The translations under genes were made by a program, and so were the position numbers. From Sinotaia quadrata (taxonomy: Eukaryota; Mollusca; Gastropoda; Architaenioglossa; Viviparidae): a stretch of 64,000 bases of DNA. How positions within the stretch are numbered: position 1 is the first letter of the stretch; every line of letters starts with the position of its first letter. The stretch is from NCBI GenBank assembly GCA_028829895.1, contig CM054181.1, positions 100,552,360 to 100,616,359 of the forward strand. Direction: 5' to 3'. A model generated the notes under the pieces. That model saw only the letters and a list, made by a program, of their open reading frames with translations. It was not told the origin of the DNA and made no database searches. Shown one piece after another: positions 37,100-49,761 of the stretch.

Positions 37100-37530
37100 C
37101 TGCAATCAAGGAAGTAGTTACATTCATTACTACAATCAAGGAAGTAGTTACATTCATTACTACAATCAAGGAAGTAGTTACATTCATTACTGTAATCAAG
37201 GAAGTAGTTACATTCATTACTGTAATCAAGGAAGTAGTTACATTCATTACTACAATCAAGGAAGTAGTTACATTCATTACTACATTCAAGGAAGTAGTTA
37301 CATTCATTACTACAATCAAGGAAGTAGTTACATTCATTACTGTAATCAAGGAAGTAGTTACATTCATTACTACAATCAAGGAAGTAGTTACATTCATTAC
37401 TACAATCAAGGAAGTAGTTACATTCATTACTGTAATCAAGGAAGTAGTTACATTCATTACTACAATCAAGGAAGTAGTTACATTCATTACTACAATCAAG
37501 GAAGTAGTTACATTCATTACTGAAATGGAT
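37100..37530 (-). repeat. 30-bp minisatellite, 14 copies, repeating a splice-acceptor sequence
   Basis: On the minus strand each unit contains ACTACTTCCTTGATTGTAG or the ATTACAG variant, the same sequence that precedes exon 10b. All frames on both strands stay open because 30 is a multiple of three. Another copy lies at about 37570-37600. Confidence 0.95.
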
Positions 37531-37869
37531 TTTACATATATCTAGAGTTTTAGTCCATAAGACTGTGAGCAAAGAAGTAGTTACATTCATTACTGAAATG
37601 GATGGGACTGATTTATCTAGTCTTAACGTACCCTAAGACGGAATCGGAGTAAGCTTAATGCATACATTTCTTCTTTGGAACGCATTCATTCATTAAATCA
37701 GTCCTTCCCAACATTATACTGTCATCAACCTCATTTCTCCATCTTTAAACAACTCCACATCATTCCCTACTTTCTTTGACCAGTGCCTTTCCGCCATTCC
37801 ATCCAAATATATTTCAAATAAGAATATTTAGACTATCATTAAAATTACAAACAACCAATTTATCTGAGA
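37531..37869. other. Spacer
   Basis: It contains one more copy of the 30-bp unit and of the flanking TGAAATGGAT. Otherwise no feature. Confidence 0.5.
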
Positions 37870-38435
<566 letters not shown>

Positions 38436-38797
38436 TGTCTATCCAACCAGCCAACCATATGACATCCATCCCTAACTGCTCTCTCTTCCCTTTGTTAATC
38501 ATCCCACATTCCAATTTAATTATTAATTAAATCAAATACAAAATTTATTATTAATTAAAACAAATACTAAATTAACTATTAATTAAAACAAATACTAAAT
38601 TAACTATTAATTAAAACAAATACTAATTTAATTATCAATTAAAACAAATACTAAATTAATAGATGAATCACTTCGTTCACCAATTTTTCTTTCGTTCATT
38701 TTTTTTTCTGTAAGCATCCATTAATTCATTTAAAAACGGTTCAAACATTCTACATTCCATCTCTCCAACCGACTTTGCCTGTCCACAGTTTTTGCTT
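38436..38797. repeat. 28-29-bp AT-rich minisatellite and spacer
   Basis: ATTAAAACAAATACTAAATT repeats about five times at 38520-38660. At 38680-38790 the minus strand has an open hydrophilic stretch (CRMFEPFLNELMDAYRKK) without a clear acceptor; not called. Confidence 0.7.
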
Positions 38798-39055
38798 TTA
38801 GGACACCACACTTGTGACGGTGTGTGTAGCATTTTAGGACACCACACTTGTGACGGTGTGTGTAGCATTTTAGGATACCACACTTGTGACAGTGTGTGTA
38901 GCATTTTAGGACACCACACTTGTGACAGTGTGTGTAGCATTTTAGGACATCACACTTGTGACAGTGTGTGTAGTATTTTAGGACACCACACTTGTGACAG
39001 TGTGTGTAGCATTTTAGGACATCACACTTGTGACAGTGTGTGTAGCATTTTAGAT
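38798..39055. repeat. 36-bp minisatellite, 7-8 copies
   Basis: TTTTAGGACACCACACTTGT recurs, followed by GACAGTGTGTGTAGCA; CACACT and AGTGTG form short inverted arms. Confidence 0.95.
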
Positions 39056-39384
39056 ACCGTGGAAATGGTCACAAGCACGAATCGTATTGCTATTAACCTA
39101 TCGTTTTGTGCAGAACACAAACGTTCAGATAAAACTGCTCCAGGCCAAAGACATTAACGATATTTATTACTGACATTTTTTCAGTGAACTAGTCACATGC
39201 CAGAGGTACACAATTCTGCTCATCTCATTGATGATTAGTGGAAAATTAACATTATAGCATCATAATAATGTTCCAGTCATAATTATGTTCCAATCATAAT
39301 TATAATTATTAGATCATAATCGCACGTATAGCTAATGTTCACTCACTAATAAATATTTTGCCACTAGAAAAACAAAGTAGCTTA

Positions 39385-39391
39385 TTTTATT
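39385..39391 (-). terminator. AATAAA poly(A) signal after exon 10a
   Basis: GAATAAAATAAG on the minus strand, about 50 bases beyond the stop at 39440. Confidence 0.45.
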
Positions 39392-39439
39392 CACATTTTC
39401 TATCTTCTATAATAATCAGGATTGTTGGGTGGATGGGGG

Positions 39440-39557
39440 CTAGAGACAAACGGTGACTGGAGCTATTGCTGGAGAAGAAGTATTATTTGAGTGTGAATGC
39501 TGCAAAATTCCTTCCAGTATATCCGACTTGTCATCAGTTCCTCTACGAGTTTGCATT
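39440..39557 (-). CDS. Gene B alternative last exon 10a, ends in TVCL
   Basis: A frame of 38 residues (MQTRRGTDDKSDILEGILQ and on) ends in VTVCL and a stop, with AATAAA close behind. The acceptor (GGGAGATTAG) is weak, with no good pyrimidine tract. Its first base fits the phase left by exon 9. V-C-L would match a class II (hydrophobic-x-hydrophobic) PDZ ligand. It may be an alternative end to exon 10b, or a chance open frame. Confidence 0.35.
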
Positions 39558-40090
39558 CTAATCTCCCATCACATATCTCAGAAGATTGCAAACTGACTGG
39601 TTGGGTCTCTTTCCCTCAGCCCAAAATAAAAAGGTGGTGAAGAGAGATGAGGGGACAGAGGAGTCCTTAAATTGCAGCTATGGTCCCTTCTCCCAAGCCA
39701 ATATATTATGACGTGCTTGACGCTAGAAAATGATGTCATCATACTTACGAAATTATGCTGACGTTTACGATCTTATGATTTTATTGTGAGAGTTTCTTAA
39801 CCCGCAAGTGTAAAGCATAAAAGTATCATTTGACAGAGTAATGATAATAGGCGAGTGAGTCGGCAGTGAGCATGAGATTTCAATTACTCTAAATGTTTGC
39901 CATGACAAAGTCTTTTTATCATCAGTCGCCATTAGAGTTGATAAAACCTGTTCTCATTTACGAAACTTAAGTTGTCTGGATTCTGCCATCCACAAGATAA
40001 GTGTGTTTTACGGTGAACTGTAATATTTCATACAAAAAAGACACGCATGCGTGTTACACATCAAAAACACATGAGAAATGAAAAAAGAAC

Positions 40091-40253
40091 CTCTTGACGG
40101 TCCGCACATTGCTGACGTCAGCCAGGACGTGGACTGGAGCGCCAAGGGAGGGAAGAAGCTCGCCTGCAGAAGCAGAAGCAGTGACAAAGATTTCGCCGAT
40201 TTCGTTCATCCCTTCCCGCCATTTCTTTTCTGTCGTCGTGACGACTGCAGTTT
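40091..40253 (-). CDS. Gene B exon 9, cytoplasmic tail
   Basis: A strong acceptor (TCACATTCTCTACAG) starts 163 bases that read AVVTTTEKKWREGMNEIGEI and a Ser/Ala/Leu segment. The donor AAGAG|GTTCTT is only moderate. If it is not used, the frame continues through hydrophobic codons to a stop at 40054, making this the last exon. Confidence 0.6.
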
Positions 40254-42533
40254 CTGTAGAGAATGTGAAACTGCTCAAACATCTGTTTTCCTGGTGCTTA
40301 ATAAATTAACATCTTAGCATTGATCATATTAATAATTATATTAGTACTCTGCCATTACTGATGTAAAGTAAAACAGGATTTGAGTGAGAATTTATAGGGA
40401 AGGTCAAAATATAGTGTTTGATTGTGAGATTTTGCATTTACGAAATAAGAACAAACGTGCTACTTTTGTAAGAATTATATATTTCAATTCTACAATCAAT
40501 TGGAGTTTTTCACTTTTCTTCATTCTTTCATTCAACATCACCACCATCATCGTCATTATCGTCATCATTGTCGTCGTCATTGTTCAATCACCATCATGCA
40601 AGATCTCGAGTGTAAATAAATAATGGACAATGCACAATCTACTCCATGCCTGGTAAGTCTTCACTAATTAACGACTCAAGGGAGAATAAAATAAAACTAA
40701 AAAATAACTTTTAATGCCATATTGCTTTCCTCACACCTACGTCTTACGCTTCATGGTAACCTTGACCCAGTATTTACAAGCAATTTATTAAAACTTTACA
40801 GTCCTCCATTTGTTGTGTCACGCACCTTTGCAATCTTATACAGTGTGAAAGGAAGTGTTCCTTTTTCAGGGCCCCCATGTGGAACCCAAGTTGTGGGCTC
40901 AGTTTTGGGGAGTTGGCGAATCCAGCTAATTATATATCTCTGACTCCAACAATATTTAAAGACAGGTAATGCTATCTTTTTCAGAATCAAGCAAAACACA
41001 TTATGTGCAAAAAATTAAGCTCATGTCCTTAAAAAAAACCAAGTCTATTATTAGTGTATTTTTCCCCTTTGGTCTGTCGTCCAACAGTCGTGAAAAGTTG
41101 TGCTTGCCGACAGTGGAATGCTGGAAGTTACATTTCTACATAAAGCGATATGGATTACTAATCAAGCGTCATCTGTCTGCATCATTGGTTAGCTGGGACA
41201 CATCGTCTCGCTTTTGAGAAGTAAATTGCACACTAATTTTATGCTTTTTGCTCTATAGCTGCCATTTGTCCTCTTTCTTTTCTTTCTACTTATTTTGTGC
41301 CTTTCCCCTATTTATTCCCTCTGTACTTTGCGTATTCTTCTATCTTTGCTCTAAAAAAAACCCTCAATTATTTGTTTGCTTTATTTTCTCCGTCTGTCAT
41401 TGATTGGTCATCTTTTTATTTTCTTGTACTTGTCGTTAATAGCAGATATCTCTTTTCGCAGTCATTTATTTCTTTTTTTTCTATACCTGTTATTGTTAAG
41501 GTTTCTTTTTATAACCATTTTTATCCTGTCATAATAGGGAAATTTATTATTGAACGCATCTTAACTGTAATTATTTATTTTACTGAATGATAGGGGAATT
41601 TTAACAATGAGTCTGATAACAATACGCTTTCCCTAACGCTAGTGTAAAAAAAGGCTAGCACAGAAAATATTGTTAGTTTCTCTAACACTAGTGTAAAAAA
41701 AAGGCTAGCACAGAAAATATTGCTAGTTTCTCTAACACTAGTGTAAAAAAGGCTAGCACAGAAAATATTGCTAGTTTCTCTAACGCTACTGTAAAAAAGG
41801 CTAGCACAAAACATTGCTAGTTTCTCTAATACGCATCAAAATAAACTATCACAGACAAACTTTATATTTTCTCTTAAAGCACAGAACAGTAAATTAAAAC
41901 AAGCTAAAGTATATTTCTAAAAACCACAGCAATGCAAATAAGTACTAATAAACATTGCCTATTAACAAGCTACCACATACATAAAATAAAACAAACATGC
42001 TTTAAAGAGCTAACAGAAACATGTTTTAATAAGCTAAGACAAATAAACTTGCTTTAATAAGCTAACACAAACAAACAGGCTTTAATAAACTATAGCAAGC
42101 AAACTTGCTTTAATAAGCTAACACAAATAAACATGATTTAATAAAATAACACAAACAAACTTGCTTTAATAAGCTAAGACAAATAAACATGATTTAATAA
42201 ACTAACACAATTAAACATGATTTAATAAACTACCACAAACAAACATGCTTTAATAAGCTAACGCAAAAGAAATTGGTGTCAAAATAAGCGTCAGAATGAG
42301 TAGACTGTAGAAGTATAAAAGAAAGAAACAAGCATTAAAAGTCGAAAAATAAAGAATAATTATTAAGTGCAAAACAAATAACTACGTGCATATGTTTATG
42401 TGTACGTGCTTGTGAATGTATATACTGTTAACCACATGTATACAGCTAAAATGGAAACTCGAGAAAGAACACAAATCGGTGTGAGAAGAAAGCGATCAGA
42501 GGAAAAAAAAAACAACGCTGGGGAAATAGGCAC
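40254..42533 (-). other. Gene B intron 8 with minisatellites
   Basis: It contains a 48-bp unit with AAGGCTAGCACAGAAAATAT four times (41625-41825) and a degenerate 28-bp unit with CTTTAATAAGCTAACACAAA about ten times (41990-42265). Other open frames, such as 40722-41217, have no splice support. Confidence 0.55.
41625..42265. repeat. 48-bp minisatellite (x4) and degenerate 28-bp repeat (x10)
   Basis: The first family is nearly identical between units and includes ACTAGTGT. The second is AT-rich and diverged. Confidence 0.85.
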
Positions 42534-42818
42534 CTTCCTCTCCCTCGTTGTCTCCGTAAGTAGTTGTTGTCGTTTTTTTAGTGACGGTGTAACACTGCAC
42601 GACATTTCCGCCAGAAGGAAGGGCTTGATTGACTGCACCTACACCGGAGCTTTTCACCAGAGCCGTACTTGATGACGTCATGTGATCCGCGTTGCTATGG
42701 TACTCGCTGTGCTGTTCATTGCGGTGCTGGCTGTGTTGTTCACTGTAGTGTTTGCCGTGTTGTTCACTTTGCTTTTCGTTGAGGTGTTTGCCGTGGAAGG
42801 TCTCACCTTTGACGAACT
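42534..42818 (-). CDS. Gene B exon 8, His/Gln/Ser-rich tail segment
   Basis: The acceptor is TCATCTCTTTGACAG and the donor GAGGAAG|GTGCCT is weak. The 285 bases read a strongly biased run with EQH and SEYH-type repeats, then SSTALVKSSGVGAVNQ, then VVQCYTVTKKTTTTTYG. The frame fits both neighbours. The biased part looks disordered. Confidence 0.6.
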
Positions 42819-43194
42819 CTGTCAAAGAGATGAGACGCATCTATATTACTAAGGGAAATAACTGAAGACAACCTAAGAACACTGAAACTTCGTTTACAAG
42901 AATAAGCAGTTATTGTCTTCATTATTAGGAACAAATCCTTATTCAAAAAATGCCCACACTCTATAAAATATAAGTATAACCATTTGACAAAGAAATGGAA
43001 CCTGCACTCACAAAATATTAGGGTATAAATATCTTTGGGCACACTACGATTTATGCTTATGAAATTTTTGCATTTTTCTTCATTTATTCATGAATTACTT
43101 TTATAATAGTGTATATGTTAACGTGGACTGTTAGTGTGATGTTACATTCTTTGTCTAGTCATGCGGTCAACCATATCATTCTTATTCACACTGT

Positions 43195-43335
43195 AAGCGT
43201 AACACCTAAGCCGTAACGATAAGACATAACGATAAGCCAGAACGCTAAGCCAAAACTCTAAGCCATAACGCTAAGCCACAACGCTAAGCCATAACGCTAA
43301 GCCATAACGATAACCGTAACGATAAGCCATAATCC
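43195..43335. repeat. 13-bp minisatellite, about 10 copies
   Basis: GCCATAACGCTAA and its variants GATAAGC recur. Confidence 0.85.
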
Positions 43336-43844
43336 AAGTTTTCAGACCTGACGAAAGTTAGTATAGAGGGAGGGAACCGCCACACTAAGGAAGGGGATCT
43401 TAAATGGACGATTCATTACAATATATGGTCAATTGCTTTCCGTTGTGTGACGTTGACGAAACAGGGAATGCAAATTACGTGGTAATTTTACCACTAAAAA
43501 TTGGCATTCACACACTGTGCCTTTGAATGATAAAGGTAGAAGAGCAGTTCATCAGACCAATATCAGTAAATGGAATGTGTATATATGGACTGAGTGAGAG
43601 TGAATTATAAATGTTTTATTAATTAGAATGCTTAGTGATCTATTATTTCTTAATCATATTTATTTATGTGTGTGAGAATTAATATACATGTATTCTTGTA
43701 CAGAGAGAAATTATGTGACATTAGCCAGCATTTTCTTAGCGATTTACTATGATTCAATAATTAGCCAGCATTTTCTTAGTGAATTTACTATGATTCAATA
43801 TATAAGCGCATGCGTTTCTCTTTGTGCAAATGTGAAACTCTAAT

Positions 43845-43995
43845 GTTGAGTGTAATGTGTTCTTTACCCAAATGTAACTCTATGTTGAGTGTAATGTGTT
43901 CTTTACCCAAATGTAACTCTATGTTGAGTGTAATGTGTTCTTTACCCAAATGTAACTCTATGTTGAGTGTAATGTGTTCTTTACCCAAATGTAAG
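43845..43995. repeat. 39-bp minisatellite, 4 copies
   Basis: ATGTTGAGTGTAATGTGTTC recurs every 39 bp, nearly identical; frames remain open for this reason. Confidence 0.92.
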
Positions 43996-44331
43996 TGACG
44001 TGCGTAAATTAGGAGATATAATTGTGAGTTTACAATGATTAAACTGCTCCTTTTAACTGTTTGGAAATGTTGCTAGATTTGTTGTATTTGTGTGAGAACC
44101 GGTGGAATTGTAACTCACAATATGTGAAGAATTTTTTAATTGTTAATTTGACTGGTATGCCAACATTAATTGATTTCTTGCAACAATACTGTGGAAATTG
44201 TATTGAAATTATTATTGACTTTGGATAGTGATGTTATACGAAACCATATTATAAATCCTCACTACCAATTTGAAAATGCTAGAGTACAAAAGGATATGTT
44301 ATATTTTATCTAGATGGGCCTCGCATTATAA

Positions 44332-44478
44332 CCTACAAGTGACTTGGCTCAGTTAACCCAAACGAGAAGACAAGATGATGCTAGGATGCCGTTTGTACCA
44401 GTAGAGGAAGGTCGAGGTTTCATGGGACAGACTGTAGGCAAACTTCTAAACGCCGCCCGTCAAGGACTGAACCAGTAG
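44332..44478 (+). pseudogene. Unidentified plus-strand coding remnant
   Basis: The frame after CCTACAAG reads about 48 residues (LAQLTQTRRQDDARM, then EEGRGFMGQTVGKLLNAARQ) to a stop, with well mixed composition unlike the flanks. A stop lies just upstream, so it is an exon or a torn piece of a mobile element. About 280 bases downstream a GC-rich GGCCGGGGGCC patch and a later AATAAA could belong to a 3' end. I do not recognise the protein. Confidence 0.3.
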
Positions 44479-45462
44479 TGGATGATGCAACGTTGTCGCA
44501 TTGCTGATGCATCTGCCATAGCCACCTTGGATTGAGAATTAATTTAAACTCCCAGGACTATTTCGAATTAATAGACAATCTGCTCATACAAGCTGTATGT
44601 TAGGATTATTTTGTAATGTGTGTTCACTTTCTTTGTTTCGTGTAACTTTTAAATATTATTTTTAGCTATTTTATCATGAGTTTGTTGTTATATTTCCCCA
44701 AATCTCAGTTAATTCTCTGGAGGACAGTTATTTTGGATTGGCCGGGGGCCAGCCCTAAATTGGACGAATAAGTTGTAATTAAAAAGGGAGAAAACATTCA
44801 CCAATCCTAGAGGCAATGTTAACTAGTTTTCTTGTCATTATATTAAGTTGAATAATTGGCTTTTAAGTTATTGCAGCATGTATTAATATAGTAATTGAAA
44901 GAGCAGATTAGACTAAGGGGCAGTTAGTAGTATTAACATTACATATCTAAACCGAGAGTCTAATAATAAATATTATTCAGGGTCATATATAAACCCCACA
45001 CATAACAAAATCCATACAGACTTCGAGAGAACAAACACACATATGCTTAGAGATTAAATGATAAATATGAATAAAATATTAAAGAAAAAGGCGAAAATTT
45101 AAACATAAAAGAAATTTTAAAACTACGAATGAAAGAACGAAAATATTTGGACAATACACTTTTCCCTCTCCCTTCCTTCTCTCAAGCCATCTACTCAGAA
45201 CTCAGAGACATTAAAACATGAAGAAATAATATAATGTAGAATAATAAGAAGGTAAATATGAAAGACAGTCAATTTGATACGTAAAATCAGACAAACAAAG
45301 AAACAAAGCTTCGAAAGAGGAAACAACAGTTTAAGTTATTATTGTGAAGCTTCCAACAAACTAGGTATTACAGTGTTGGTGAGTAGTATTCATTCATTTC
45401 CCACCACCACTGTGATGTGCAGTTGTGTAAATGTATTAGTATAATCATCTTTCACCACCTAC

Positions 45463-45884
45463 TTCCGATATCTCGACCATCCATCACGTCACATCTGACG
45501 TCATCACTGCTCGTCAGCTTTGTCTCTCGTGAGCGCTGCACCTCTTGTTTTGACGTTTTCTCTCGTCTTTCAAGTTCATCCTTTCGTCGGGTGTTCCCGA
45601 CAGTGAGTCCGGACACTTCAGAAGTTGCTGATTGCCCACCAAACGAATCGAACCTCACAGACTCGTTTCCAGTTCCGTCGATAAAGTCGCCGGTTTCGGC
45701 ACCTCTACGAGTTACGGCAGAGTGAGCCGAACGACTGTCCGTGTTTCCAGCTCTTCCCGAGCGATTCAGGAGCAAGGAATACTTGTCGCCGGTTGTTGTT
45801 GTCCAGTTTTTGTGAAGTTTATGGTTCTCTAGGTCACTTTGACCGATACTCTTTTCTCCACTGTTATCAGTTGTATCCAAATAG
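45463..45884 (-). CDS. Gene B exon 7, long hydrophilic tail exon
   Basis: The largest exon (422 bases): acceptor TATGTCCTTTCTAG, donor GGAA|GTAGGT. It reads [20 protein letters not shown] at the start and [18 protein letters not shown] near the end, with no stop in 140 codons of an AT-rich region. The phase matches exons 6 and 8; the alternative donor GTAG|GTGGTG would break the frame. It is rich in Ser, Thr, Arg and Asp and probably disordered. Confidence 0.7.
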
Positions 45885-45918
45885 CTAGAAAGGACATAAA
45901 CTTGACTCCCTTTCAGTT

Positions 45919-46244
<326 letters not shown>

Positions 46245-46310
46245 TTGTGTGTTTGTATACACTGTGAGTGCATGCATGTGTGAGAGAGCTGGTGAGGCCG
46301 AGAGTTTCAC

Positions 46311-46352
46311 CCTTTTGATCCATCTGTCCATGCCCTCGGTAACTTTATATCC
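46311..46352 (-). CDS. Gene B exon 6, 42-base microexon
   Basis: Acceptor TGTTCTTTTTCCAG, donor AAAAGG|GTGAAA. In the phase set by exons 5 and 7 it encodes DIKLPRAWTDGSK. The other open frame (GYKVTEGMDRWIK) reads well too, but would not connect to either neighbour. Confidence 0.45.
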
Positions 46353-46463
46353 CTGGAAAAAGAACATCACGGAATTAAACTTAATATTCCCTAAAGACCA
46401 ATAATTAAAAAATACGGAAACAGTTTAGTTTCGCCCAATAATATAGAACACAAGCCCTCGAAG

Positions 46464-46640
<177 letters not shown>

Positions 46641-46849
46641 GTAAAACAGATTCAAATATTTTTTATTTTCTTTAAATATACTACAATGACGTACTCTTTC
46701 ATTCACTGTCGTTTCACACACTCGGAAATCAAGCAGTCAATCAATCAAATACTCACATGGCTGTTATATTGTTGGCATCAGCGCTTTGAAATGATGACAT
46801 TTCTACAGCTTGACTTGACTGCTTCCTGTCACAGAGTATCAAAGGTATT

Positions 46850-47078
46850 GTCCATTGTTAATTGTCCACTGTTAATTGTCCATTGTTAATTGTCCATTGT
46901 TAATTGTCCACTGTTAATTGTCCATTGTTAATTGTCCACTGTTAATTGTCCATTGTTAATTGTCCACTGTTAATTGTCCATTGTTAATTGTCCACTGTTA
47001 ATTGTCCATTGTTAATTGTCCACTGTTAATTGTCCATTGTTAATTGTCTACTGTTAATTGTCCATTGTTAATTGTCCC
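46850..47078. repeat. 14-bp repeat with 28-bp higher-order alternation
   Basis: ATTGTCCATTGTTA and ATTGTCCACTGTTA alternate regularly over about 16 units, so the true unit is a 28-bp dimer. Confidence 0.93.
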
Positions 47079-48049
47079 CTGACTGACAGACGTACTCGAT
47101 TGTTTTTTGCCGTACAGTTTAAATAGGAAATATTGGGTCATGTAACAAAGTTGTCTTTGTAAATTATAAAAGCATGTTACAAGTCATTTTCCGGAATGCG
47201 CTCAAACGAATCCAGGTCGGAAAGAACTGTAGACCGTTAAAAACCTGACGAAATAGTTTGAGTTTGACGGGGTAGCCAGAGTGTAAATGGAGGGGAAAAA
47301 AAAAGAGAAATAGTAATGGAATTATTTATTGGGATTGTATGAAAAACCTCTGGAGATAAGATAAAGTTACTAACATACTAAGAGATTGAAAGATTCTGCT
47401 ATTTATAACATGTATTTATTGAACATTTTGTAATATTATTTTAGTGGTATACGTACAAAACACAGGAACTAGAGTTCAATTTAATTTTCAATTATCAGTA
47501 TTTATCATAAAATGTACTTAAAATTATTTGCAGGATTTTCAGGTTTTCCTTTTTTTCTGGCATTTCAGACTTCAGGATTTTTCTAGTATTTTCTGGTGGT
47601 CAGTTTGATTCCAAATTTGAGATCTAGGACAGGTCATGATGTGGACTTCATTGAGACATCACGTGGGAAACAAGAACACAAGGCTGTGTCTGTTGTGACG
47701 GCGAGTGTGACATGAGGAAGAGAGGAAACCCGTCACGTGTTCTGTGTAGAAGTCTCAATGCTAGAAATTGTCAATAGAAAGTGTTTAGTAAATTCTACAA
47801 TCTAATCAGGCTGTAAATTTGTGATCCTTTGTTAAAAGAGAGATTAGATTTAGAAACCAAGAGTAAAATATATTGAACTGTAATATGAGAAAAGTAATCA
47901 GGTTGAAGATGTGTGATCCTTTTTTAAAACAGAGATTAGATTTTGAAACCAAAAGTAAAATATATTGAACTGTAATGTGGAAAAAGTAATCAAACTAAAA
48001 GTGGCGAACTATTGTTCATGAATCATGTAGAAATAGGACAGGGCGAGTA
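47079..48049. other. Intron 5 DNA with a 98-bp duplication
   Basis: AAGTAATCAGGTTGAAG-like text with TAAAATATATTGAACTGTAA is doubled at 47805-47995. A 25-residue plus frame at 47630-47715 is not supported. Confidence 0.5.
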
Positions 48050-48520
48050 TTTCGTGTATACTCTTAGTAGGGCTGTATATTGATTTATAGCCATCTTAAG
48101 TGGGGCTTTATATTGATTAATAGCCATCTTAAGTGGGGCTTTATATCGATTTATAGCCATCTTAAGTAGGGCTTTATATCGATTTATAGCCATCGTAAGT
48201 AGGGCTTTATATCGATTTATAGCCATCTTAAGTGGGGCTTTATATTGATTTATAGCCATCTTAAGTGAGGCTTTTATTGATTTATAGCTGTCTTAAGTGG
48301 GGCTGTATATTGATTTATAGTCATCTTAAGTGGGGCTTTATATTGATTTATAGCCATCTTAAGTGGGGCTGTATATTGATTTATAGCCATCTTAAGTGGG
48401 GCTGTATATTGATTTATAGCCATCGTAAGTGTGGCTGTATATTGATTTATAACTATCTTCTTAGCTTATTAATATATATTTAAGTGGGCTGTATATTGAT
48501 TTATAACCATCTTCTTAGCC
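48050..48520. repeat. 34-bp minisatellite, about 12 copies
   Basis: TATAGCCATCTTAAGTGGGG repeats about every 34 bp. Confidence 0.93.
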
Positions 48521-48659
48521 GTTAATATATATTTAATAATTATTTTTTATGATCCTCCTTGTTAAATTCTTTATCATTTTATATTACGTTAACTTCATCC
48601 TATAAATGTTTGAATCGTTTAGTTATTGTTTATTGTTTGTTAGAAAGCGTGAGGACTGA

Positions 48660-48895
48660 CGTGGTTTATCATCCATCACTAGTGTTTGTTGACCAAAAGT
48701 CATCCATCACTAGTGTTTGTTGACCAACAATCATCCATCACTAGTGTTTGTTGACCAAAAATCATCCATCACTAGTGTTTGTTGACCAAAAATCATCCAT
48801 CACTAGTGTTTGTTGACCAAAAAATCATCCATCACTAGTGTTTGTTGACCAACAATCATCCATCACTAGTGTTTGTTTTCCAACAATCATCACCA
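48660..48895. repeat. 31-32-bp minisatellite, 7 copies
   Basis: TCATCCATCACTAGTGTTTG repeats. Confidence 0.93.
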
Positions 48896-49149
48896 CATAG
48901 ATACAGGCAATAGAATCTATAACTATATAGCACCATAGGCACTAGAAAGTAGTGGTTCATCCGAGTATAATCTAATTGAACACGAGCATTACACAGATAA
49001 TCGAATAAGTTTTGAACCTCCGACCATGTAATTCAGTTCCATAAACCTCTTGACTTCCAGCCAGGAGTAAATAATTTCGAAATATATTTTTGTACACGTA
49101 ACACACTGAATACCCTAAAACTGCAAGTATATTCCCTTTATAAACATTA

Positions 49150-49761
49150 CGATATCTTGAACTGGAAATAGTGTACCCCATTCCCCCTCCCCTCCATGGG
49201 TTTGTCTGTCCACGGGCGCAACACCGCTTAATTAAATGCATAGCTTTTATTCTAAATGTCACATCTTGCAGTGGAAATATTTTACCGTTTTCCTTCTTTG
49301 GGTTGTCTTTCCTTGGGTACAACATAGTATAGATAGGTGTCACATTTTACAATAGAAATATTTTAATCTGTTTTCTTTCCCTGGGTTGTCTTCCCTCGGG
49401 TACAGCACAGTTTAGGTATATACATAAGCTTGTATTATAATATTATATATATATATATATATAATATTCTTTGTATTATAATATAATTATAGGTGTTACA
49501 TTTTACAATGGAAATATTTTAACCTGTTTTTTTTCCTGGGTTGTCTTCCCTCGGGTACAGCACAGTATAGGTATATACATAAGCTTGTATTATATAATAT
49601 TCGTTGTATTATAATATAATTATAGGTGTTACATTTTACAATAGAAATATTTTAACCTGTTTTTTTTCCTGGGTTGTCTTCCCTTGGGTACAGCACAGTA
49701 TAATTACATACATACGCTTGTGTTACAGATGTCACAACGTTCTGCAATGAAAATATTTTAC
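49150..49761 (-). repeat. Tandem copies of the 3' end and donor of gene B exon 5
   Basis: At least five diverged units lie downstream of exon 5 on the minus strand. Each resembles the last 40-50 bases of the exon (GGGAAGACAACCCA-like), its donor (GGTAAAATATTT-like) and the adjoining intron (ATTGTAAAATG-like). Approximate copies are at 49155-49220, 49258-49325, 49335-49410, 49500-49570 and 49625-49695. The exon 5 frame is still readable in several, for example CTQGKTTQRRKT and CCTRGKTTQEKK beside the exon's CCARGKTTQRKKT. Confidence 0.7.

Larger units (their letters stand above)
42819..45462 (-). other. Gene B intron 7
   Basis: It holds a 13-bp repeat of ATAACGCTAAGCC (43195-43335), a 39-bp unit with ATGTTGAGTGTAATGTGTTC x4 (43845-43995), and the plus-strand coding remnant near 44.4 kb. 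The remainder is AT-rich. Confidence 0.55.

Noticed and set aside
37012..37590. 192-residue minus-strand protein with ten-residue SNECNYFLDC repeats
   Set aside because: The array part is better explained as repeated intron 3' end. Only the final 28 residues have independent coding character. Read-through is kept as an alternative in the findings.
42421..42672. Plus-strand frame through gene B exon 8
   Set aside because: It is the shadow of the minus-strand exon, which has an acceptor and phase match.
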